Assembly: GCA_031424495.1 (NCBI GenBank)
Contig: JANPHP010000218.1
Span: forward strand, 1-12,140
Source: JADKCL01 sp031424495
Lineage (GTDB): Bacteria; Bacteroidota; Bacteroidia; J057; JADKCL01
Direction: 5' to 3'
Length of the DNA: 12,140 nucleotides
Shown here: piece by piece, positions 7,267 through 12,140 of the stretch
How the letters are laid out: every line of letters begins with the position of its first letter
Numbering within the stretch: the stretch's first letter is position 1
Program-made: the position numbers and the translations under genes
The notes under the pieces: model-generated
The model's database searches: none
What the model saw: only the letters and a program-made list of their open reading frames with translations
Told to the model about the DNA's origin: nothing

Positions 7267-7836
7267 ATGTTTCGTTTTTCAACAATTATGATTGCAACAT
7301 TGGCCAGTTTGGCCTTTGTGTCTTGCCAGAAGATCAGCTCCCGACAGGATCTGGAAAAAATACAAGCGCTTGAAAAACAAGCCAATGAAAGCCGGGAAGC
7401 CGCTAGCCTCAATGTATCATTGCTGCAGGACCTCGGCACGGCCTACTTGCAGTGGGCCGACAATTATCCCGATGCGCCCGAAACGCCAGAATTCCTTTTC
7501 AGAGCAGGCGAATTGTACTCCAACGAACTTCAGGACTTTCCCAAAGCGATTGAGGTTTTTGAAAGGGATTACAAAAATTACCCTGAGCACGAGACTGCAG
7601 CCAACGCCCTCTTCTTTATCGGATACCTCTACAACAACTCCATCCATGATGTCGTGAAAGCCGAGCAATTTTACAAGGAATTCATCGCCAAGTATCCCAA
7701 ACACAACCTCGCCAAACATGCTAAGTTTGAATTGGGGTCCTTGGGAATGAGTCCCGATGAACTATTTGCGAAAATCACGCATCAGGACAGTGGCGCAAAG
7801 CAAATCGACTCCGTGGCTGCAAAGGCAGGCAAATGA
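7267..7836 (+). CDS. TPR lipoprotein (BamD/YbgF-like repeat architecture)
   Basis: 189 residues from ATG 7267; GGAG at 7257-7260 sits 6 nt upstream, whereas it would abut the alternative ATG at 7261, so the inner start is preferred. The N-terminus MFRFSTIMIATLASLAFVSC is a lipoprotein signal with the +1 cysteine at residue 20. There follow a short charged, probably coiled-coil stretch and TPR-like helices: AYLQWADNYPDAPETPEFLFRAGELY, KAIEVFERDYKNYPEHETAANALFFIGY and KAEQFYKEFIAKYPKHNLAKHAKFEL. The pattern Y-P-x-H/D between helical pairs is typical of the outer-membrane lipoprotein TPRs such as BamD, but the protein is shorter than BamD (about 240) and orthology is not claimed. Its 143-bp distance and own promoter argue for independent transcription from the upstream TMTC-like gene. 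Confidence 0.85.
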   Translation: MFRFSTIMIATLASLAFVSCQKISSRQDLEKIQALEKQANESREAASLNVSLLQDLGTAYLQWADNYPDAPETPEFLFRAGELYSNELQDFPKAIEVFERDYKNYPEHETAANALFFIGYLYNNSIHDVVKAEQFYKEFIAKYPKHNLAKHAKFELGSLGMSPDELFAKITHQDSGAKQIDSVAAKAGK

Positions 7837-7881
7837 TGCCGCACGCATGCTCCGCAGTTGAATTTGATCAGCATTAACCTC

Positions 7882-7909
7882 GGAAACCAAAAATCAACGA
7901 TTGGTTTCC
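7882..7909 (+). terminator. Perfect 9-bp inverted repeat downstream of the TPR lipoprotein
   Basis: GGAAACCAA at 7882-7890 and TTGGTTTCC at 7901-7909 are exact reverse complements with a 10-nt loop, 45 bp after the stop codon. Position suits a transcript-ending hairpin, but no T-run follows, so it may only stabilise the 3' end. Confidence 0.4.
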
Positions 7910-8166
7910 ACCCTAAAATTGACTGATCAGCTGATCGATTAAATACTGACAACCAACAAATTAAATGCCTTTGCTCGCTTCCAACAAGGGGAATGAAACG
8001 GAATATCCGAATAGATCCAGATCGAGCGACCTAGCCCATTGAGGCGGCATCAGACACGAAGGTCCCCCGCCTTAGTTTCCCAAAATCAGACGAATTAAAC
8101 GTGTAATGTTCAATTGGAAAAATGCACGATGGACTGCTTTCAACTGACAGTTTGCACCCCGCATGA

Positions 8167-8192
8167 GATGCCTGCGGCGTCGCCTTGAGGCG
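8167..8192. repeat. Two abutting short hairpins
   Basis: GATGCC-TGC-GGCGTC (8167-8181, one G-T wobble) is followed, sharing one base, by CGCCT-TG-AGGCG (8181-8192). GGCGTC occurs twice (8176-8181 and 8189-8194). This could be a decayed palindromic repeat; only one copy is visible here. Confidence 0.3.
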
Positions 8193-8285
8193 TCTAGCAA
8201 TGTGAGTCCCAAGGAAAACGGCATTTTTATTCAATAAAAAATCGTAAATTGTGACCCAATTCATGCTCCGAATATTCGAGATCAA

Positions 8286-8984
8286 ATGAGACGACTGATT
8301 GCATTTTCCTTGATTGCTGCTGTGTTTTTGGCGATTGGCTGTAAGAAAGATCAACCCACACCGCCTAGCACAGATCGTACTTTGCTTCACATCGTGAGTG
8401 TGGTCCCCAACGACACTTTCAATGTCACTTTTGATTATTACAATGCCGACGACGTCGTGATCAAGGACTTTGTCTTTGGCCGCAACTTCCCTATCGTAGG
8501 CTACGCCGACATGCTTGCAAGCGGCCAACCAGATGCTTATGGCAATGGCAAGCTCTACCTGAGCGCGAGCAAGCAACCATTTTTGAATGAGAAGCCCGAT
8601 ACCGTGATGCCGCCTCGCGACCTCATACTGGAAAAAGACCAAAAAAGCACCGTTTGCATTGCTGACAGCGCAGGTCTCATCCGCTTTCTCAAAACCAAAG
8701 ACGAGTTTTCGTTTCCCAACGACACCACCAACGCCGTGCGCTTCATCAACCTGAGCAATACCCAGGCTACCGCATCCCTGTCTTCCTCAAACGGCAATAT
8801 CGCCATCTCCAACATCCCCTTCTGGACCAACTCAGCATACAGCAACTTCCCACACGGGCAGTATGATATGTCTCTCAAAGACAGCAATGGAGCCGTGTTG
8901 AGCACCATCAGCCTTTGGATTAGCGGCAATACTGCCTATACCTTCTTCGCCGTCGGCAACACGCTCGGCTATTTCACCAATTGA
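8286..8984 (+). CDS. DUF4397-like lipoprotein
   Basis: 232 residues. MRRLIAFSLIAAVFLAIGC is a lipoprotein signal (lipobox AIGC, +1 Cys at residue 19), followed by KKDQPTPP, a typical Bacteroidota tether. The mature part is beta-rich: an N-terminal half (LLHIVSVVPNDTFNVTFDYYNADDVVIKDF) and a C-terminal half with VRFINLSNTQATASLSSSNGNIAISNIPFWTNSAYSNFPHGQYDM. The phrase V-R-F-I-N-L-S and the ending S-x-Y-x-x-F-x-x-G-x-Y-x are hallmarks of DUF4397 repeats, so I call the family with moderate confidence. The role is unknown; the family is found in cell-envelope lipoproteins. The gene stands alone, with 449 bp before it and a convergent M48 gene after it. The Shine-Dalgarno is weak (GAG 6 nt upstream). 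Confidence 0.8.
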   Translation: MRRLIAFSLIAAVFLAIGCKKDQPTPPSTDRTLLHIVSVVPNDTFNVTFDYYNADDVVIKDFVFGRNFPIVGYADMLASGQPDAYGNGKLYLSASKQPFLNEKPDTVMPPRDLILEKDQKSTVCIADSAGLIRFLKTKDEFSFPNDTTNAVRFINLSNTQATASLSSSNGNIAISNIPFWTNSAYSNFPHGQYDMSLKDSNGAVLSTISLWISGNTAYTFFAVGNTLGYFTN

Positions 8985-9380
8985 TTTACGGTTCTAGTTA
9001 TTCGTTTCCTAGGCGGGATTCTCCTCGCGTAGGCAAGTGTGCGCCCTCAGTTTTGAGCTCGCATCGGATTATGGAGGCAGCCGCTAGGTATTGAGCAAAA
9101 TGGATGAGCCACCCTTGCATCAACCTTGGGACTTGTCAAGACAAACGACAGGAAGCTCTTGTAAGCCTGATTGGAGCCCGCAAACGGTGCCAAAGGTTAG
9201 GAGGCAATTCTCCTTCACCAGCAGCCGCAAAATCCCAGCGATATTTACCGCCAACTGATTTTGTGAAAATGCACAGGGTTTTCCAAACCGTAGAGGGGAT
9301 CAAAGCCTTGCCCTCCCGCACGGTTTGGGAGCATATCGATCGTAAACACCCTCACACAATGTGGCCGCGTGTGGTTTCCC
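8985..9380. other. Convergent intergenic region, 396 bp, no gene seen apart from a long hairpin
   Basis: It lies between the 3' ends of the DUF4397-like gene and the M48 gene. Open frames in it (for example a 61-codon minus frame) are not protein-like and the longer plus frame is mostly antisense to the M48 gene. The only structure noticed is the hairpin at 9283-9328. Confidence 0.55.
9283..9328 (-). terminator. Long hairpin 3' of the M48 gene
   Basis: CCAAACCGT (9283-9291) and ACGGTTTGG (9320-9328) form a perfect 9-bp stem; inside it GAGGG (9293-9297) pairs with CCCTC (9311-9315), giving 14 pairs with a small internal loop. It lies 53 bp beyond the M48 stop. On the minus strand it is followed by AAAACCC rather than a T-run, so bidirectional termination or an RNA-stabilising role is possible. 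Confidence 0.4.
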
Positions 9381-10190
9381 TCACTTCATCGGATACCGCA
9401 AAGCATACTGCTTTGCAGTCGGAATCACCTTGCGCAGGCGCTCGATGCGCGTGCTATGCGCAGGGTGCGTGCTCAAGAACTCCGGCGGAGCTTGACCGTG
9501 GCTCGCTTTTTCCATGCGCTGCCAAAAAGGAATGGCTTCGTCGGGGTTGTAGCCCGCCATGGCCATCAAAATCAAGCCGATTTCGTCGGCTTCTGACTCA
9601 TGCAATCGGCTGAAAGGCAGCATTGCGCCGACATTGGCACCGACACCATAGGCCTTCATGAATAGGTTTTGGGTTTCGGCCGATTTATTGCTCAGGGCGA
9701 CCGATAGTGCCAAGCCACCAGCCTGCTCGGCGAGGCCCTGACTCATGCGTTCATTGCCATGGTTGGCAATGGCATGGGCGATTTCGTGGCCCATCACCAC
9801 AGCCAGGCCGTCGTCGTTGAGGGTCACAGGCAACAAGCCCGTGTACACAACCACTTTGCCGCCGGGCATGCACCAGGCATTGACCGTAGGATCCTCGACC
9901 ACATTGAAGACCCACCTGTAGCCCGCGAGGCTTTTGGTCTGCTTTTTGATCGTGAAATAGTTCGTGACGGCCTTTTGGATGCGTTCGCCCACACGCTTCA
10001 CCTGATCATATTTGTTCGCATCGGTACTTAGCTGATGGGTAGCGAGAAATTTCTGGTATTCCTCCGCAGCCATTTGGTTCAGTGTGGAGTTGGGCAACAG
10101 TTTCATCTGTTTGCGCCCGGTGATCGGCACCTTTGCACAGGCGGCAAACAACAAAACCAAAACGATCCATTTCCAAGCGTGATTTTTCAT
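9381..10190 (-). CDS. M48-family zinc metalloprotease lipoprotein (LoiP/BepA/Oma1-like)
   Basis: 269 residues. MKNHAWKWIVLVLLFAAC is a lipoprotein signal (FAAC, +1 Cys at 18), followed by the common PITGRKQ motif of this group. The zinc-binding HEIAH is at 135-139 (His135, catalytic Glu136, His139), and the third ligand is Glu198 in SRLHESEADEIG. NAWCMPGGKVVVYTGLL (104-120) is the conserved strand before the active site, and the C-terminal THPAHSTRIERL matches the conserved HP motif. All catalytic residues are present, so it should be active. Family members degrade or remodel misfolded envelope proteins. Unlike BepA there is no TPR domain. The gene is divergent from the response regulator, has an exact TAnnTTTG box upstream, and has an AT-rich ribosome-binding region. 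Confidence 0.93.
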   Translation of the reverse strand: MKNHAWKWIVLVLLFAACAKVPITGRKQMKLLPNSTLNQMAAEEYQKFLATHQLSTDANKYDQVKRVGERIQKAVTNYFTIKKQTKSLAGYRWVFNVVEDPTVNAWCMPGGKVVVYTGLLPVTLNDDGLAVVMGHEIAHAIANHGNERMSQGLAEQAGGLALSVALSNKSAETQNLFMKAYGVGANVGAMLPFSRLHESEADEIGLILMAMAGYNPDEAIPFWQRMEKASHGQAPPEFLSTHPAHSTRIERLRKVIPTAKQYALRYPMK

Positions 10191-10213
10191 ATTTCTTATG
10201 CTTCAAATTCCTG

Positions 10214-10221
10214 CAAATATA
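10214..10221 (-). promoter_or_regulatory. Bacteroidota -7 promoter element for the M48 gene (TATATTTG)
   Basis: Read on the minus strand the bases are TATATTTG, an exact TAnnTTTG match, 23 bp before the M48 start codon and predicting a leader of about 15-20 nt. No convincing -33 TTG at the usual distance was seen. Confidence 0.5.
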
Positions 10222-10401
10222 TTTCAAATTCGTGCCCGCCACCACTGCATTTGCCATGCATGCTGCGCTTGCATATCTAGATGGCAAAGAAATACAACGA
10301 GCGGCGGCTTGTCCTACACAGACACGGTAAAAAGTTACACTTCTCCCACATGGCTGACTTCCAGCACGGCAAAAGCCGGCGATACTGTCCCCGTTCAACA
10401 A

Positions 10402-10418
10402 TTAACAAATTCTTAACA
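10402..10418 (+). promoter_or_regulatory. TTAACA direct repeat with 11-bp periodicity (Pho-box-like) upstream of the response regulator
   Basis: TTAACA at 10402-10407 recurs at 10413-10418, exactly one helical turn apart, with a related TTAAGC at 10421-10426. OmpR/PhoB-family regulators bind direct repeats at 11-bp spacing, and B. subtilis PhoP uses TTAACA-like hexamers. The site lies 56-72 bp before the start of just such a regulator, so autoregulation is a reasonable inference. A chance match in an AT-rich intergenic stretch cannot be excluded. Confidence 0.4.
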
Positions 10419-10473
10419 GGTTAAGCATACTATCGATACATGGCTGAGCGTGCTTTGCAGCAAATCTAAGACG

Positions 10474-11151
10474 ATGCAAGGGAAGAAGGTATTGATTGCA
10501 GACGACGAGCCAGACATCTTGGAACTGCTGGCTTATGCGATGGAAAAAGAAGGTTATGAGGTCATTCTCGCCCACGACGGAGAGGAAACGATCAAGAAGG
10601 CCCTCAAACATCTGCCCGACATCATCCTGCTCGATGTCATGATGCCCAAAAAAGACGGCATCGAGGTTTGTCGCCAATTGCGCACCGAAAAATCACTGGA
10701 GGAAACGATCATTTTGATCCTCACCGCGCGGTCTGAGGAATACTCTGAAGTTGCTGGCTTTGATGCCGGGGCCGACGACTATGTCACCAAACCCGTCAAG
10801 TTGCGCTCGCTGCTCTCCCGATTGGAAGCGCTGCAACGCAGGGGCATCAAAAACAATCCCTCGGTCTTGCAGGCCGGTCCATTTGCGATCGACCGCGAAA
10901 AATACCTGATTGTGCATGGCCTTGAGGAAATCAAGCTGCCACGCAAGGAGTTTGAGTTGCTCTACCTCCTTGCCTCCATGCGCAACAAAGTGGTGAGCCG
11001 CGACCGCATCTTTGAAGAAATCTGGGGCAAAGACGTGATCGTCGTAGACCGCACGATCGACGTCCACATTCGCCGCATTCGCATCAAGATCGGCGAGCAA
11101 TACATCCAAACCATCAAAGGCGTCGGCTACAAATTTGTAGCTGAGGATTGA
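10474..11151 (+). CDS. OmpR/PhoB-family response regulator
   Basis: 225 residues from ATG 10474; a GTG at 10450 in frame would add eight residues ahead of the receiver and is less likely. The receiver domain (1-120) has the acidic pair D10-D11, phosphoacceptor D54 in LLDVMMP, T84 (LTARS), Y103 and K106 (VTKPVK). The C-terminal winged-helix domain (about 130-223) includes LPRKEFELLYLLA, VVSRDRIFEEIWG, the recognition-helix region RTIDVHIRRIRIKIG and the wing TIKGVGYKF. All phosphorylation residues are intact. No histidine kinase is adjacent in the window: the next gene downstream is unrelated and the upstream one divergent. An upstream TTAACA-N5-TTAACA repeat is a possible own binding site. 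PhoB identity is not established. Confidence 0.93.
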   Translation: MQGKKVLIADDEPDILELLAYAMEKEGYEVILAHDGEETIKKALKHLPDIILLDVMMPKKDGIEVCRQLRTEKSLEETIILILTARSEEYSEVAGFDAGADDYVTKPVKLRSLLSRLEALQRRGIKNNPSVLQAGPFAIDREKYLIVHGLEEIKLPRKEFELLYLLASMRNKVVSRDRIFEEIWGKDVIVVDRTIDVHIRRIRIKIGEQYIQTIKGVGYKFVAED

Positions 11152-11170
11152 TCCGCAAATCGTATTGCGA

Positions 11171-11190
11171 TTCGCCGCCTGGGCGGCGAA
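11171..11190 (+). terminator. GC-rich hairpin 20 bp after the response regulator stop
   Basis: TTCGCCGC (11171-11178) pairs perfectly with GCGGCGAA (11183-11190) around CTGG. Position and strength suit a terminator, but only A-rich sequence follows, so an intrinsic terminator is not proven. Confidence 0.45.
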
Positions 11191-11196
11191 ACATAA

Positions 11197-11235
11197 GAAT
11201 TATCGGTAGGGACTTCGCGTCTCTACCGATAATTC
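11197..11235. repeat. Palindromic repeat, copy 1 (GGTAGGGAC...CTACC family)
   Basis: Arms 11197-11213 and 11219-11235 form a 17-bp stem with one G-T wobble and a TTCGC loop. The core GGTAGGGAC...CGCGTC.CTACC is shared with the palindromes at 11914-11956 and 12047-12062. It lies between the response regulator and the STM3941-like gene. No open frame or transposase is associated. Confidence 0.7.
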
Positions 11236-11352
11236 CATTTACAACCATCCTCACCCACGCGACGGGTTCACGATACCCATCATCTCCTCCGAACCCCACC
11301 CATTCCCCGCCTCCCCTGCATTCCACATCAAAAATGTCCCTATCTTGGCCCC

Positions 11353-11871
11353 ATGGAAGCTCCCGTGCTCATCTTCAAGGCCAAAAAGTCCAAACTCGTT
11401 TTGCAGGCCCTCTTCATGGCCGCGGCCTTGGGGCTCAGCATCTGGACGATGAGCAATGCCGAGATCGTCATGCAAGGCGAATTGCGCATCGCGGTTTTTC
11501 TCAGCGCATTTGTCACCTGCATCATCCTGTCCTATTTCTTGCTCTACCACATCCTCCTGATCTGGAATGCTGAACCGCTGCTCAAGGCAGACGCCGAAGG
11601 CCTCTGGTTCCACGGCTCTCAACTCTACTACGGCAAGGTCCTCTGGAGCGAGGTCGACGGCTACGAACTCGCCCAATACGGCCTTTCCAAACGCGTCCTC
11701 ATCAAGGTAAAAAACCCAGATGCATTCGCGGTCAAATACCAGGACCTGCGCAAATTTGCCTTCAAACGCATGCGCAAACGCTACGGCACACCCGTCGCGC
11801 TACCCGCCAGCCTCTTCGCCGACGACGTCCTCGAAATGCTGCGCCAGCTATCCGCCTACAAACCGGCCTAA
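11353..11871 (+). CDS. STM3941-like family membrane protein
   Basis: 172 residues. After a short basic start (FKAKKSK) two hydrophobic helices follow, about 15-33 and 46-71, then a soluble C-terminal domain. That domain has EGLWFHGSQLYYGKVLWSEVDGYEL, RVLIKVKNPDAF and GTPVALPASLFADDVLEMLRQL. The succession of two helices, a G-x-I/V-x-W-S-E-V strand pair, a KNP motif and a GTP-I/V-x-L segment fits the STM3941 family of small membrane proteins with a PH-like domain, whose function is not known. The call rests on pattern memory, so moderate confidence. TATCTTGG at 11341-11348 is a near-match to TAnnTTTG, but it is only 4 bp from the ATG, which would imply a leaderless or almost leaderless transcript. 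Codons are strikingly C-ending compared with the left half of the window. Confidence 0.75.
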   Translation: MEAPVLIFKAKKSKLVLQALFMAAALGLSIWTMSNAEIVMQGELRIAVFLSAFVTCIILSYFLLYHILLIWNAEPLLKADAEGLWFHGSQLYYGKVLWSEVDGYELAQYGLSKRVLIKVKNPDAFAVKYQDLRKFAFKRMRKRYGTPVALPASLFADDVLEMLRQLSAYKPA

Positions 11872-11913
11872 AGCCACGATTCCCCCTAAAAAACGCAATA
11901 TCACCCACCGAAA

Positions 11914-11956
11914 TTGTATTATGGTAGGGATGCATCGGTTCCCTACCACAATACAA
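11914..11956. repeat. Palindromic repeat, copy 2
   Basis: Arms 11914-11930 (TTGTATTATGGTAGGGA) and 11940-11956 pair over 17 positions with one A-C mismatch, around a TGCATCGGT loop. Its loop shares the ATGCATCG core with copy 3, and its GGTAGGGA arm is shared with copy 1. Confidence 0.7.
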
Positions 11957-12046
11957 CAATATCACAATACCCGTCGCCAACCCATCCCCCCGCACCGTCC
12001 CCCATTCCCTGAAAATCAACGCAAAACGCATATTATTCTTGTATGT

Positions 12047-12062
12047 ACGCGATGCATCGCGT
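12047..12062. repeat. Palindromic repeat, copy 3 (intact core, decayed arms)
   Basis: ACGCGATGCATCGCGT is a perfect 16-bp palindrome. To its right CCCAACCACAA continues as expected for an arm, while the left flank TTGTATGT aligns to its complement only with a 3-base gap and mismatches, so one arm has decayed. Confidence 0.65.
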
Positions 12063-12140
12063 CCCAACCACAACAACCACAAAAAAGTCCCCAAACCGAA
12101 AACCAAACACCAAAACCGAACCCAACCAAAACACCACCAA

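Larger units (their letters stand above)
7837..8285. other. Intergenic region, 449 bp, no gene; palindromes and hairpins
   Basis: No convincing coding frame: a long minus-strand frame reaching in from 8642 is antisense to the DUF4397-like gene and has no protein-like character. Contents seen are the 9-bp inverted repeat at 7882, a 12-bp perfect palindrome GATCAGCTGATC (7925-7936), two adjacent small hairpins (8167-8192), an AT palindrome TTTTTATT-C-AATAAAAA (8224-8240) and a 10-bp palindrome CGAATATTCG (8269-8278) ending 7 bp before the next start codon. The last two may belong to the promoter/operator of the gene at 8286, for which no exact TAnnTTTG box was found. Confidence 0.55.
11872..12140. 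other. Gene-free right end: A/C-rich tail with two palindromes
   Basis: No credible gene. A minus-strand frame of 114 codons spanning 11762-12106 is partly antisense to the STM3941-like gene and otherwise translates the palindromes. The plus strand is strongly A/C-rich: the last 75 bases contain only three or four G. It holds repeat copies 2 and 3. Confidence 0.55.

Noticed and set aside
8031..8642. 203-codon minus frame over the intergenic gap and DUF4397-like gene
   Set aside because: More than half is antisense to a clear lipoprotein gene; translation is not protein-like.
9104..9613. 169-codon plus frame
   Set aside because: Overlaps the M48 gene antisense and has no recognisable domain.
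11197..12062. CRISPR array made of the three palindromes
   Set aside because: Spacing is irregular (hundreds of bp, then about 90), copies diverge, there are no uniform spacers and no cas gene.
11762..12106. 114-codon minus frame at the right end
   Set aside because: Made of antisense of the STM3941-like gene plus translated palindromes; not a gene.

Overview
The window looks like chromosome of a free-living Bacteroidota, plausibly Saprospiria-like. The signs are a very large secreted protein built from Ig-like modules typical of this phylum, several lipoproteins with SPII signals, the phylum's promoter motif TAnnTTTG in front of two genes, weak Shine-Dalgarno sites and a roughly 50% GC composition. 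No rRNA, tRNA, CRISPR array, transposase, integrase or phage gene was found. No genus-level call is possible from sequence reading alone.

Layout. The minus strand from 1 to 4109 is one uninterrupted reading frame, the N-terminal 1369 codons of a giant secreted adhesin-like protein whose C-terminus lies off the left edge. Behind its start, on the same strand, is a small secreted protein of unknown function (4177-4572). A divergent 556-bp intergenic region follows. Plus-strand genes are then a multi-pass GT-C/TMTC-like membrane protein with C-terminal TPRs (5129-7123), a TPR lipoprotein (7267-7836) and a DUF4397-like lipoprotein (8286-8984). A minus-strand M48 metalloprotease lipoprotein (9381-10190) is divergent from an OmpR/PhoB-type response regulator (10474-11151). 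An STM3941-like two-helix membrane protein (11353-11871) closes the gene set. The right end carries three degenerate palindromes of one repeat family and a strongly A/C-rich, gene-free tail.

How it fits together. Most products are predicted to act at the cell envelope: surface adhesion (adhesin), envelope glycosylation or membrane enzymology (TMTC-like), outer-membrane lipoproteins and periplasmic protein quality control (M48). The genes do not form one clear operon or known defence or secretion cassette, and I see no complete novel multi-gene system. The most interesting object is the architecture of the adhesin. Three of its Ig-like modules (HYR-like, Ig-like and Big_2-like) each appear to be split by a large non-Ig domain inserted in a loop, giving a nested design. 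Two further points are a TTAACA-N5-TTAACA direct repeat upstream of the response regulator, matching the spacing of Pho boxes, and the palindromic repeat family at 11197-12062.
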